The notes beneath the pieces were generated by a model that was given only the letters and a program-made list of their open reading frames with translations, did no database searches and had not been told where the DNA came from. A stretch of DNA of 64,000 bases from Nitrospira sp. BO4 (GTDB taxonomy: Bacteria; Nitrospirota; Nitrospiria; Nitrospirales; Nitrospiraceae), in the NCBI GenBank assembly GCA_030144965.1, contig JAMPUU010000026.1:310001-374000 (forward strand), read 5' to 3'. This document shows, piece after piece, positions 26,947 through 35,973 of this stretch. Each line of letters starts with the position of its first letter. Within the stretch, counting starts at the first letter, position 1. A program made the translations under genes and the position numbers.

Positions 26947-27448
26947 CGGCCGGCGTGTGGGAGTGCGGACGCGGAGAAACCGATCGTCCCCTGAAGATTG
27001 GATACAGCTCGCGGTAAGGTTTCTCGCTCGTCGAGACCGTACCGTTGCTCAAGTCGAGCAGTTTCTGGCATCCAAAGGAGCCTCGCCCATTCACATTAGG
27101 CAAGCGGTCCGCCGGTTGTCCGACCTCAAGTATCTCAATGATCAGGTCTATGCCCAACGATGGGTGGACAATCGGTTGGCGTCTCGGCCGGTCGGGCAAG
27201 AGCGGCTGAAGGCGGAATTGCAGGCCAAGGGAATTGCGGAGACTCTGGCAGATCAAGTGGTAGTCCAGGCGTTCCATGAGCATGATGAAGCGACATTGGC
27301 TCATCGAGTGGTGAAGGGGAAGAACCGTCAGGGCCGAAGATTGACGCGGGTCCAGATCGTGCGCCTCTTACGTCAACGGGGCTTCGGCGAGGAAACGATC
27401 GACCATATGATCGGGGGGCTCGTCGATCGAGAGGGATCGGATTCATGA
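26924..27448 (+). CDS. recX: RecX regulatory protein
   Basis: A protein of about 174 residues with the RecX three-helix repeats. Recognisable parts are [40 protein letters not shown] and [10 protein letters not shown], then [17 protein letters not shown]. RecX limits RecA filament extension. Its N-terminus is Arg-rich. Start candidates are ATG 26924 (inside recA) and GTG 26957; neither has a strong ribosome site. Its stop overlaps the alaS ATG by 4 bp (ATGA). recA-recX-alaS is a common bacterial gene order. Confidence 0.9.
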   Translation: MKSGRIGSGRRVGVRTRRNRSSPEDWIQLAVRFLARRDRTVAQVEQFLASKGASPIHIRQAVRRLSDLKYLNDQVYAQRWVDNRLASRPVGQERLKAELQAKGIAETLADQVVVQAFHEHDEATLAHRVVKGKNRQGRRLTRVQIVRLLRQRGFGEETIDHMIGGLVDREGSDS

Positions 27449-30078
27449 CACAGAGCGCACAGGAACTCAGACAGTCGTTCATTCGCTACTTCGAGCAGCA
27501 GGGGCATCAGGCAGTGCCCAGCTCGGCCTTGCTTCCCCAGGCCGACCCGACGTTATTGTTCACCAACGCCGGCATGAACCAATTCAAGCGGGTCTTCCTC
27601 GGAGAAGACACGCGGCCCTACACGCGGGCCGTGTCCGTGCAAAAATGCCTGCGCGCCGGAGGTAAGCACAATGACCTCGAAAACGTGGGCTACACCAGGC
27701 GCCACCACACGTTCTTTGAGATGCTGGGCAACTTTTCCTTCGGCGACTACTTCAAGGAAGAGGCGATCCGATTCGGCTGGGAATTTTTGACGCAGACGGT
27801 CGGGCTGGCGAAGGACCGGATGTGGGTGACGGTATTCCGCGAGGATGACGAAGCCGATCGGTTTTGGAGGCAGATCGGTGTGTCGCCGTCACGCATCGTG
27901 CGGTGCGATGAAAAAGATAACTTCTGGCAAATGGCGGACACCGGCCCCTGCGGCCCTTGCTCGGAGATTCATTTCGATCAGGGTCCTGCAGTTCCCGGCG
28001 ATGATGGGCCGAACGGGGCGGGCGATCGCGTGATCGAAATCTGGAACCTCGTCTTCATGCAGTACAACCGGGATGCGTCCGGTACGTTGACTCCTTTGCC
28101 GAAGCCGAGCATCGATACCGGGATGGGCCTCGAACGGCTGACGGCGGTCGCGCAGGGCGTCTTCAGCAATTATGACACCGATCTGTTCACACCGCTGCTG
28201 GCGGCAGTCGCCAGGCGGGCGGGCACCGAGTATGGCGTGAAAGAGACGGCGGATCGCTCCATGCGCGTCATTGCCGACCATCTGCGGGCGATCACTTTTC
28301 TCATGGCCGACGGCGTGTTGCCGTCGAACGAAGGGCGTGGGTATGTGTTGCGGCGCATTCTGCGCCGCGCCGCCCGGCACGGCAGGCTGCTCGGCATCGT
28401 CGAGCCCTTTCTGCATGAACTCAGCGTGGTCGTCGTCGAGCAGATGACCGGCGCCTATCCGGAAGTGCGCATGGCGGCCGGCACGATCACTGAGGCAACG
28501 AGGGGCGAAGAAGAACGGTTTATCGCGACACTCGATCAGGGGTTACCGATCTTGAACGACATGATCGAAAAGACGCGAGGGGCTAGCCGGACGGTCTTGG
28601 CGGGTGGGGACGTGTTCAAGCTCTACGACACGTATGGATTTCCCATGGACCTGATTACAGAGGCTTGCCGAGAGCAGGGGATGACGGTCGATGAACCAGG
28701 CTTCGATGCGGCGATTGAGGAGCAGCGGACCCGCGCGCGCAAGACCGGCGGGTTTGAGCAGGACACGACTCGCCCGGCGGTGGCCGAGTTGACCAAGCGG
28801 ATCGGGGGTACGCAGTTCGTCGGTTATGACCGGTTGGAGAGCGACAGCGTGCTACGCGCGATTCTCAAGGGCGAGCAGTTGGTGAAGGAAGCGGCGGAAG
28901 GCGACGAAGTCGAAGTCGCGCTGGATGTGACGCCTTTTTATGCCGAAGGCGGTGGACAGGTCGGGGACCGAGGAACATTGGTGGGGCCAGAAGGGCTGGT
29001 GGATATCACGGATACGACGAGAGCGGCGCCGGCCCTCATCCTTCATAAGGGGACTGTCCGCAAAGGGCGCATCCGGGAAGGCGAACAACTTCGCATGACG
29101 GTCAACCCCTCGACGCGCCAGGACGCCGCGCGCAATCACACGGCCACGCATCTGGTCCATGCGGCTCTGCGCGATCTCCTCGGCCCGCATGTGAAGCAGT
29201 ACGGGTCGCTGGTCGGGCCGAACCGGCTCCGGTTCGACTTTGCCCACTTCCGGCCGCTGTCGTCCCGCGACATCGACGACATCGAATCGACGGTGAACGG
29301 GGAAATCCGTAGGAACGAGGCGGTTCGTACCGAGGTCATGAGTATTCAGGACGCGGTGGAGAAAGGGGCCCTGGCATTCTTTGGCGATAAGTATGGCGAG
29401 CAGGTGCGTGTGGTCAGCGTCGAGTCGTTCAGCAAGGAACTTTGCGGCGGCACCCACTGCCGGCAGACGGGCGACATCGGACTTTTCCGCATCGTGTCGG
29501 AGGCAGGCGTCGCCGCCGGCGTGCGTCGGATCGAGGCTCAGACCGGCAGCGGGGCCTATGGGCTCATGAAGAAACTCGAGGCCGATGTCAGAGAACTGTC
29601 GGAGTTGTTGAAGGTGGGACAGTCCGAACTGGCCGCCAAGACCCGTAAACTCCTGGTCCAGCTCAAGGACAGGGAACGGGAGCTGGAAGAAGTGAAGCTC
29701 AAGATGGCCGGTGGCTCAGCGGCGGCATCGAGCGCCAAAACCATCGCCGGAGTGACGGTCCACGCGCAGCGGACGGACGGGCTGGATGTGAACGGCATGC
29801 GGGCGTTGGCGGATCAGCTTCGGGACAAGCTGAAGAGCGGCGTCATCGCGCTGGGAGCGGCTTCCGGTGACGGAAAGGTTTCATTGCTGGTCGTGGTGAC
29901 GAAGGATTTGATCGGCACACTCAAGGCCGGTGAACTCATCAAAGCGATGGCGTTGGAAGTAGGCGGTACCGGCGGTGGCCGCCCGGAAATGGCTCAAGCC
30001 GGCGGGAAGGACCCTGCCAAGCTCGATACGGCGTTGGAAAAAGTTTTTGGCCTAGTCGAAAGCACCCTCCGGCGGTAG
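27445..30078 (+). CDS. alaS: Alanyl-tRNA synthetase
   Basis: An 877-residue class II synthetase. The N-terminal catalytic core begins ELRQSFIRYFEQQGHQAVPS with motif 2 region around RRHHTFFEMLGNFSFGDYFK. The editing domain has zinc ligands in NHTATHLVHAAL and LCGGTHCRQTG. A coiled coil (about 730-760) and a C-terminal C-Ala domain ending GGTGGGRPEMAQAGG follow. It charges tRNA-Ala and clears mischarged Ser/Gly. Length and motifs are normal. Its ATG overlaps the recX stop, and ruvX starts 4 bp after its stop. Confidence 0.98.
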   Translation: MTQSAQELRQSFIRYFEQQGHQAVPSSALLPQADPTLLFTNAGMNQFKRVFLGEDTRPYTRAVSVQKCLRAGGKHNDLENVGYTRRHHTFFEMLGNFSFGDYFKEEAIRFGWEFLTQTVGLAKDRMWVTVFREDDEADRFWRQIGVSPSRIVRCDEKDNFWQMADTGPCGPCSEIHFDQGPAVPGDDGPNGAGDRVIEIWNLVFMQYNRDASGTLTPLPKPSIDTGMGLERLTAVAQGVFSNYDTDLFTPLLAAVARRAGTEYGVKETADRSMRVIADHLRAITFLMADGVLPSNEGRGYVLRRILRRAARHGRLLGIVEPFLHELSVVVVEQMTGAYPEVRMAAGTITEATRGEEERFIATLDQGLPILNDMIEKTRGASRTVLAGGDVFKLYDTYGFPMDLITEACREQGMTVDEPGFDAAIEEQRTRARKTGGFEQDTTRPAVAELTKRIGGTQFVGYDRLESDSVLRAILKGEQLVKEAAEGDEVEVALDVTPFYAEGGGQVGDRGTLVGPEGLVDITDTTRAAPALILHKGTVRKGRIREGEQLRMTVNPSTRQDAARNHTATHLVHAALRDLLGPHVKQYGSLVGPNRLRFDFAHFRPLSSRDIDDIESTVNGEIRRNEAVRTEVMSIQDAVEKGALAFFGDKYGEQVRVVSVESFSKELCGGTHCRQTGDIGLFRIVSEAGVAAGVRRIEAQTGSGAYGLMKKLEADVRELSELLKVGQSELAAKTRKLLVQLKDRERELEEVKLKMAGGSAAASSAKTIAGVTVHAQRTDGLDVNGMRALADQLRDKLKSGVIALGAASGDGKVSLLVVVTKDLIGTLKAGELIKAMALEVGGTGGGRPEMAQAGGKDPAKLDTALEKVFGLVESTLRR

Positions 30079-30082
30079 AATC

Positions 30083-30664
30083 ATGCCTGGCCGTATTCTC
30101 GCACTCGATTACGGGACCAAGCGGATCGGCGTTGCTCTCAGCGACGAGCTGAGATGGACGGCGCAACCGCTCGAAACCTTGGAGCGTCGGACGCTGGACC
30201 GTGACATCGCCCATATCCAACACTTGGTGAATCTTCACGATGTCCGGGAGGTGCTGATCGGGCTTCCATTGCGCCTCAACGGCGAAGCAGGACCGGCGGC
30301 TCAGGCCGTTCAGGGCTTTGTAATCCGGTTAGGGGAAACGCTCTCAGTCCCGATCGTGACCTGGGACGAGCGCATGACGACGAAAGCAGCGGAAGACTTG
30401 TTGATCGCTGCCGACGTCAGTCGAAAGAAGCGCAAGGGGGTCGTGGATCGTGTGGCCGCTGCCATACTCTTACAAGGGTATCTTGAGGCACAAACCTCTT
30501 CTTCCGTTCAGAGTGGAACCGACAGTGCAGTTACTGAGACGGGGGAAGAGGAGATAGAGTCGTCTCCGAACGACCAATCTTATGAAGCGCCTGATCTTCA
30601 TCGTAGCCATCACCATCGTCGCTCTCGCCGGGGCGGTCGCTTATCAGATGATTCGATGGGCTGA
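30083..30664 (+). CDS. ruvX: Holliday junction resolvase RuvX / YqgF
   Basis: A 193-residue RNase H-fold protein: LALDYGTKRIGVALSDE (first catalytic Asp), EVLIGLPLRLNGEAGPAAQA, and WDERMTTKAAEDLL. The family core is about 140 residues and ends near AAAILLQGYLE. Here about 45 further residues (Ser/Glu-rich, then SHHHRRSRRGG) extend it, and this extension lies over the start of mltG (83-bp overlap). Proposed roles are pre-16S rRNA processing and junction resolution. Confidence 0.93.
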   Translation: MPGRILALDYGTKRIGVALSDELRWTAQPLETLERRTLDRDIAHIQHLVNLHDVREVLIGLPLRLNGEAGPAAQAVQGFVIRLGETLSVPIVTWDERMTTKAAEDLLIAADVSRKKRKGVVDRVAAAILLQGYLEAQTSSSVQSGTDSAVTETGEEEIESSPNDQSYEAPDLHRSHHHRRSRRGGRLSDDSMG

Positions 30665-31661
30665 GGCCCCGGTCCTTTCCGAGTCCGATCATCCTCAGGA
30701 GAAACTCGTGGTGATCGCCGAAGGGACTCCGTTCAACCAAGTCGCGACCTTACTGGAACGGGAGCGGTTGATCAGGAGCCGCTTGGCATTTCTGCTTTTG
30801 GGAAAGTTTCAGGAAGCTGACCGCAAGATTCACCCCGGAGAGTACGAGCTCAATGCCGCCATGCGGCCGGCCGAGATCCTATCCAAGTTCCTTGCCGGTC
30901 GAGTGGTGCTACATGCCGTCACGATTCCCGAAGGGTATACGATCACTCAAATCGCCGATGTGCTGGATGAACAGCGTATTACGAATAGGGCGGAGTTCGT
31001 CAAATTGGCGTCCGACAAGTCCTTCATTGAGACCTTGGGAATTTCTGCGGATACCGTGGAAGGGTATCTGTATCCGGACACGTATCGTTTTGCCAGATCG
31101 ACGGCGGCGAAAGACGTCATCAGAGCGATGATGGATCAACTCGGGCGTGTGATGACCCCGGAGTGGCAGGCACGGGCCAAAGATATCAACATGACGCTGC
31201 ATGAGGTTTTGACGCTGGCCTCAGTCATCGAAAAAGAAACCGGTTCCGGAGACGAGCGGCCTCAGATCTCATCCGTGTTTCACAATCGACTGAAGAAGCG
31301 CATTCCCCTGCAGAGCGATCCGACCGTCATCTACGGGTTGGAGAATTTCGACGGAAACCTTCACAAAAGAGATCTCTCCCATCCCAGCCCCTACAATACC
31401 TACCGTTGGACCGGTTTGCCGCCTGGTCCCATTGCGAGCCCGGGGGCACAATCGATCCGTGCCGCGTTATATCCGACGCCTTCCGCATACCTGTATTTTG
31501 TCTCCAAGAATGATGGGACACACCAGTTTTCCGCCACGCTCGTGGAGCATAATAAGGCCGTGGAGCGATACCAGAAACGGCCTTTTCGGCGAGGAACTCA
31601 TTCCCAAACGTTTGTGGTTCCATGCGATACGAACGTTATTTCCCAGAAAGGGGTAGCCTAG
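30582..31661 (+). CDS. mltG: Endolytic peptidoglycan transglycosylase MltG
   Basis: A 359-residue YceG/MltG protein. An N-terminal membrane anchor (LIFIVAITIVALAGAVAYQM), a LysM-like region (EKLVVIAEGTPFNQVATLLE) and the catalytic domain follow, with the Glu in LASVIEKETG and the motif SVFHNRLKKRIPLQSDPTV. It cleaves nascent glycan strands in the periplasm and sets their length. The start lies 83 bp inside ruvX, giving overlap coupling. deoC starts 3 bp after its stop. Confidence 0.95.
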   Translation: MKRLIFIVAITIVALAGAVAYQMIRWAEAPVLSESDHPQEKLVVIAEGTPFNQVATLLERERLIRSRLAFLLLGKFQEADRKIHPGEYELNAAMRPAEILSKFLAGRVVLHAVTIPEGYTITQIADVLDEQRITNRAEFVKLASDKSFIETLGISADTVEGYLYPDTYRFARSTAAKDVIRAMMDQLGRVMTPEWQARAKDINMTLHEVLTLASVIEKETGSGDERPQISSVFHNRLKKRIPLQSDPTVIYGLENFDGNLHKRDLSHPSPYNTYRWTGLPPGPIASPGAQSIRAALYPTPSAYLYFVSKNDGTHQFSATLVEHNKAVERYQKRPFRRGTHSQTFVVPCDTNVISQKGVA

Positions 31662-31664
31662 AAG

Positions 31665-32336
31665 ATGTCAGCCTGGGATCTTCCGGAACTCATCGATCAC
31701 ACAGTGCTGCGGCCGGATGCCTCGAAGTCCGACATTATCCGGCTCTGTCAGGAGGCAAAGGACAACGGCTTCATGGTCATTTTTGTTCCTCCATGCTACA
31801 TCGATGAGGCGGTTGCGGCCGTGGCCGGCACGAAGATTCGTGTCGGGATTCCGATCGGCTTTCCTTTAGGCGGGCACAGCACGCACACCAAAGTCGCCGA
31901 AGCGATTGAAGCGGTGTCACGCGGTGCCAGGGTATTGGACATGGTCCTGAACGTGAGCCGGCTCAAGTCGGGCGATCACGACTCTGTGCGGAAGGATATT
32001 GCCGAAGTGGTGAAATCGACGCCCGGGGTTGAGCACAAAGTCATACTCGAGACGTGTTATCTGACACAGCAGGAGAAGCGGACCGCCTGTCATTTGGTCG
32101 TGGAAGCCGGGGCGGATTATGTCAAAACCTCGACGGGTTTCGGTGCAGCGGGGGCAACGATCGAAGATGTTCGATTGCTGAAGGAAACCGTCGCAGGGCG
32201 GGCCAAGGTCAAAGCTTCCGGCGGTATTCGAGATTGGAAAACGACCCTCGCGATGCTGGAAGCCGGAGCCGACCGGATCGGCACCAGCGCCAGTCTCTCC
32301 ATCATCCACGAGTGGCGCACGGAGTCCTCCAAGTAG
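31665..32336 (+). CDS. deoC: Deoxyribose-phosphate aldolase
   Basis: A 223-residue class I aldolase. Schiff-base Lys154 lies in DYVKTSTGFG and the second essential Lys183 in VKASGGIR. It splits 2-deoxyribose 5-phosphate to glyceraldehyde 3-phosphate and acetaldehyde. deoB, which makes the same sugar phosphate from its 1-phosphate isomer, lies 176 bp downstream under a separate promoter. The pair gives deoxynucleoside salvage. It closes the recA-to-deoC gene run. Confidence 0.97.
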   Translation: MSAWDLPELIDHTVLRPDASKSDIIRLCQEAKDNGFMVIFVPPCYIDEAVAAVAGTKIRVGIPIGFPLGGHSTHTKVAEAIEAVSRGARVLDMVLNVSRLKSGDHDSVRKDIAEVVKSTPGVEHKVILETCYLTQQEKRTACHLVVEAGADYVKTSTGFGAAGATIEDVRLLKETVAGRAKVKASGGIRDWKTTLAMLEAGADRIGTSASLSIIHEWRTESSK

Positions 32337-32500
32337 GTATCCAAGAAAATCATTGCGGATGACCTCCCTTCAACGTGTGTAACGATCTGTCGCTTCAACG
32401 CACAGCCGTGTTCACTGTGTTCTCTTGGCGATCTGCCGACAGGGTATCCTGCACATTACGGGTTGCGTAGAAGAACCTATGCCGCATCGATCCTATTTGA

Positions 32501-32506
32501 TATAGT
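32501..32506 (+). promoter_or_regulatory. -10 element abutting the deoB start
   Basis: TATAGT (32501-32506) preceded by TTTGA lies only 6 nt before the deoB ATG (32513). A transcription start 7 nt after this element would coincide with the A of the ATG. No Shine-Dalgarno is present. The -35 region is not clear. A leaderless message is likely if the element is used. Confidence 0.4.
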
Positions 32507-32512
32507 GCGCGA

Positions 32513-33670
32513 ATGATCAATCGGGTCATTCTTCTCGTCATTGATGGGTTCGGCATAGGCGCATTGCCGGATGCGGGGGCTTACGGCGATGACCAGGCCG
32601 ATACCATCCGCCATTTGGCCGATGCGGTCGGTGGACTGAGTCTGCCCAATCTTGAGTCGCTTGGTCTTGGACATGTTGCGCCTATTAAAGGGGTGCGCTC
32701 CATGGCGCAACCAAGCGGCTGTTTTGGCCGCCTCGGTTTTTCATCGAGGGGGAAAGACTCTGTGGTAGGGCACTGGGAGCTCAGCGGGGTCATTGTGAAC
32801 GATGAGACGACCGTCTGTCGATCGGGTATTCCGGCCGCGATGATGGCAGTGATCGAGAGGATCGTGGGTCGAAAGACGATCGGGAACACCATCGCGTCCA
32901 TGGCTACCGCGTTACGGGAATATGGCCCGTCGCACGTCACCACAAAATCTCCAATCATATGGACCGATGGGGATAATACGTGCTTTCTGGCGGTTCATGA
33001 AACGATGATGTCCACAGCCGACTTACAGCAGCGCTGCCGCGAGATTCGGAAGGCGCTGAAAGATGCCGGAGTGCGGATTCGTGTCGTTGCGCAACCGGTG
33101 ACAGGTGAGCCCGGCGCGCTTCAGGCTTCCAAGGGCCGGAGAGATTTTGTGTCGGAACCACCGGGTTTGACGATGTTGGACGTCCTGAATCGATCAGGCC
33201 AGATTACGATGGGGATTGGGAAAGCCTACGACCTGTTCAGCGGTCGTGGATTTACGAAATCGTTCGCGGTCTATTCCCCCATGGCGGCTTTCGATGAAGT
33301 AATCGGCATGTTGAACAAGGTGCCGCGAGGTCTTCTCTATGCGACGCTCGATCTGTTTCCTGAGGAGCTGACGCGGGCTTCAACGGCATTGGAAGCGTTC
33401 GATCGCCGGTTGCCTGATCTCTTCGAGAAGTTGCGCGTCGGAGACTTGGTGATCGTGACCGGTGATCATGGGCGTGATCTTTCACTCCCGGGGAAGATGC
33501 CGACTCGAGAATATGTGCCCGTGTTCGTGACCAGCCCTAAACTGGCGCAAGGCGTAGACTTAGGAAGTAGACAGACGGCCGCGGATGTGGCGCAGACGGT
33601 GGTCGAGGCGCTTCGAGCCGAACGGTTGCCTGTAGGTGACAGTTTTTTGGATGCCCTTAGGCCGGGATAG
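32513..33670 (+). CDS. deoB: Phosphopentomutase
   Basis: A 385-residue alkaline-phosphatase-superfamily enzyme: metal-binding start LVIDGFGIGALPDAGAYGD, GKDSVVGHWELSG, and DHGRDLSLPGKMPTREYVP near the end. It interconverts (deoxy)ribose 1- and 5-phosphates, feeding deoC. Length is normal. There is no Shine-Dalgarno before the ATG and a -10 element sits directly upstream. A RidA gene follows 22 bp downstream. Confidence 0.96.
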   Translation: MINRVILLVIDGFGIGALPDAGAYGDDQADTIRHLADAVGGLSLPNLESLGLGHVAPIKGVRSMAQPSGCFGRLGFSSRGKDSVVGHWELSGVIVNDETTVCRSGIPAAMMAVIERIVGRKTIGNTIASMATALREYGPSHVTTKSPIIWTDGDNTCFLAVHETMMSTADLQQRCREIRKALKDAGVRIRVVAQPVTGEPGALQASKGRRDFVSEPPGLTMLDVLNRSGQITMGIGKAYDLFSGRGFTKSFAVYSPMAAFDEVIGMLNKVPRGLLYATLDLFPEELTRASTALEAFDRRLPDLFEKLRVGDLVIVTGDHGRDLSLPGKMPTREYVPVFVTSPKLAQGVDLGSRQTAADVAQTVVEALRAERLPVGDSFLDALRPG

Positions 33671-33692
33671 CGAAGAGAGAGAAGGAGAAGCG

Positions 33693-34154
33693 ATGTCCTC
33701 TGAGCAACGATTAAAGCAGTTAGGTCTGGAGCTGCCGGCTCCGCCGAAACCTGTGGCGAACTATGTGCCGGTGGTCAAGAGCGGTAACCTGTTGTTTCTC
33801 TCCGGGGTACTGCCCTCGCGCGACGGCCAGCTCATGATGACCGGCAAGCTTGGGGAAGGCCTCACGGTCGAGCAGGGGATGGAGGCGGCGAAAGCGGCGG
33901 TGTTGAACGGCTTAAGCATTATTCGAAGCGTGACCGGATCACTGGATCAGGTCACACAGATCGTCAAGATGGTCGGCTATATCGCCTCTGCTCCTGGTTT
34001 TGCCGATCAGCCTCAAGTACTCAACGGCGCGTCGGACCTACTTGTATCGGTGTTCGGGGACGCAGGCCGTCACGCGCGCGTCGCCGTCGGTGCCGCGGAA
34101 TTGCCGCGACATGCTCCGGTTGAGATCGAATTGGTCGTCCAAGTCGCTTCCTAA
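33693..34154 (+). CDS. RidA/YjgF-family protein
   Basis: A 153-residue RidA-family protein (LFLSGVLPSRDG, GLTVEQGMEAAKAAVLNGLS, GAAELPRHAPVEIELVVQVA). The family hydrolyses reactive enamine/imine intermediates. The type with a long N-terminus (EQRLKQLGLELPAPPKPVAN) is the YjgH-like or RidA-related subgroup rather than archetypal RidA, so its substrate is open. The ATG at 33693 is chosen for GAGAGAAGGAG upstream. It is cotranscribed with deoB. Confidence 0.9.
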   Translation: MSSEQRLKQLGLELPAPPKPVANYVPVVKSGNLLFLSGVLPSRDGQLMMTGKLGEGLTVEQGMEAAKAAVLNGLSIIRSVTGSLDQVTQIVKMVGYIASAPGFADQPQVLNGASDLLVSVFGDAGRHARVAVGAAELPRHAPVEIELVVQVAS

Positions 34155-34161
34155 GTCAGCC

Positions 34162-34190
34162 TTGACTCTTTAAAAAATCACTTGTTAAAG
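34162..34190 (+). promoter_or_regulatory. Candidate promoter of the IPT/TIG gene
   Basis: TTGACT (34162-34167), a 17-nt spacer, then TTAAAG (34185-34190), about 60 bp before the ATG at 34249. The -35 matches five of six consensus bases; the -10 is moderate. Confidence 0.45.
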
Positions 34191-34248
34191 TCGAGCATGT
34201 TTCAGGTAGAGCTGTTCGACCACTCTTTCGTTCGCCCATAGGCTATCC

Positions 34249-35973
34249 ATGACCATCATGCGAAACAGATACACGACGATGCTTTTTGTCTGGTTCTCGC
34301 TCCTAACATTGGAAGGAACCGCAGTATCGGCTGCCGCCGGCAAGGCCTCGATAGAATTGTCCTCCCAGTCAGCCACGCTCGGCGCAACAGTGACTCTCAG
34401 TGGAAAATTTGGAAATTTCAAATCCACCCAATTCAACAAAGTGACGTTTAATGGGGTGCCTTCGCTGGTACAGCGATGGGAACCGGACCTCATCGAGGTG
34501 AAGGTCCCATTCAAAGCGACCACAGGTCCTGTGGAAGTGCTGATAGGAAAGAAAAAGTTGCCGGCCGGACTGATGACCATTGTTGCTCCTCGGATTGAAG
34601 CCGTTACACCCGGGGAAGTCGAGCGTGGTGCCACACTTCTGATCACCGGTCACCATTTCGGCCTTTCGGCCGGCGCACGCGATCCCAACACGATGTTCGG
34701 CGTGAATGACGTCACAGTCGGCGGGGTCGTGGTACGGCCGCGCCGATGGAAAGACGACAAGATCGAGCTTGAAATTCCGACGAACGCCGTAAGCGGAGAG
34801 GTGGCCGTTCGGCTGGCCTCGTCTGATCCGCTGCCTGACGGGTCGTGTTGCGCGCCGGTCGAGTATCTCGTGAGCAACGCTGTCCCCCTGACGCTGATCC
34901 CATCCGTACGAGTGGATCCGGTCGCCGGGCCTGTCGGGACGAAAGTCGTGTTGTTCGGCCACGGATTCGGGAATGCAAAAACGTCGAATGATGCCGTGCT
35001 GATCGGTGGGCAGCCGGCGACGATCGCTCAGTGGAAAGAGGACGTCATCGTTCTCCATGTGCCGATCGGCGCCGAATCCGGTCCGCTGATCCTCAAGCAA
35101 GGTGGACGGGAGCGGGTGCTCGCACAATTTACCGTCCATGTTCCCCGGACCGTCTCTATCAGTCCGGCCAGCGCTCCCATCGGGACGTTGCTGCGCATCA
35201 ATGGCGAGCACTTTGGGTTTTACTCCGAGAGCGGGTCGACGCCGTACAACTTCATGGATTTCAATACCGGTGAGAATCGAGTCGAGATCGGCGGTGTGCC
35301 GGCGGTCATCTATCGCTGGAACGACGACCGTATCGATGTCTGGGTGCCGTTCAGCGCAAAGAGCGGCAAGGTCGTCATTTACCGCAGCGCCAACAAGCCG
35401 AATGCGGAGGGGCTCTGTTGCGCCGAACGGGGAACCGTGGCGATCGAGGCCGGGGAGTTCAGCCTCGTCACGCCGGTCATCGAGTCATATGATCCGAAGG
35501 CAGCCGGGTTGGATGCCACCGTGACGATAAAGGGAAGCGGCTTCGGGACCTTTCTGAAGACAGCAGAACATGCCGATCTGGGGCTCAACCAGAAGGCCTA
35601 TAAGCGGCGATCCGACATAGAAATCAACGAGCCTGATGAGAATACCACGGTTGTATCGAACGTCTCACGGACTGAAGTCCTGTTCAATGGCACAGCGGCG
35701 GTGGTGCAGTCCTGGACCGATCAGGAAATCGTGGTTAAGGTTCCGCATCGCAATCTTTACGGAATCGGAAAGAAGGGCGAGTTTTTTGATAACCTGGCGA
35801 CCGGTCCGCTGGTCGTTCGCCGGGGGTCGTGGGACGTGCTTTCCGACGGGACCTGCTGCTCGCCGAAAAAATGGCTGACGCTCGAGGCCGGCGAATTCAC
35901 GATCGAAGCGAAGGGCCTTCCAGACACAGGCTACTGGAATAACAACAGACCCGATGCGAGCACCAATCAATAA
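34249..35973 (+). CDS. Secreted IPT/TIG-repeat protein
   Basis: A 574-residue protein with a signal peptide (MLFVWFSLLTLEGTAVSAAA) and about five immunoglobulin-like IPT/TIG units. Each has a start like SPASAPIGTLLRINGEHFG or DPVAGPVGTKVVLFGHGFG and an end like VQRWEPDLIEVKVPF. Three of the units carry a vicinal cysteine pair in a similar context: DGSCCAP (Cys200-201), EGLCCAE (390-391) and DGTCCSP (536-537). Such domains are extracellular binding or adhesion modules. Its stop overlaps the next ATG by one base (TAATG). Confidence 0.85.
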   Translation: MTIMRNRYTTMLFVWFSLLTLEGTAVSAAAGKASIELSSQSATLGATVTLSGKFGNFKSTQFNKVTFNGVPSLVQRWEPDLIEVKVPFKATTGPVEVLIGKKKLPAGLMTIVAPRIEAVTPGEVERGATLLITGHHFGLSAGARDPNTMFGVNDVTVGGVVVRPRRWKDDKIELEIPTNAVSGEVAVRLASSDPLPDGSCCAPVEYLVSNAVPLTLIPSVRVDPVAGPVGTKVVLFGHGFGNAKTSNDAVLIGGQPATIAQWKEDVIVLHVPIGAESGPLILKQGGRERVLAQFTVHVPRTVSISPASAPIGTLLRINGEHFGFYSESGSTPYNFMDFNTGENRVEIGGVPAVIYRWNDDRIDVWVPFSAKSGKVVIYRSANKPNAEGLCCAERGTVAIEAGEFSLVTPVIESYDPKAAGLDATVTIKGSGFGTFLKTAEHADLGLNQKAYKRRSDIEINEPDENTTVVSNVSRTEVLFNGTAAVVQSWTDQEIVVKVPHRNLYGIGKKGEFFDNLATGPLVVRRGSWDVLSDGTCCSPKKWLTLEAGEFTIEAKGLPDTGYWNNNRPDASTNQ

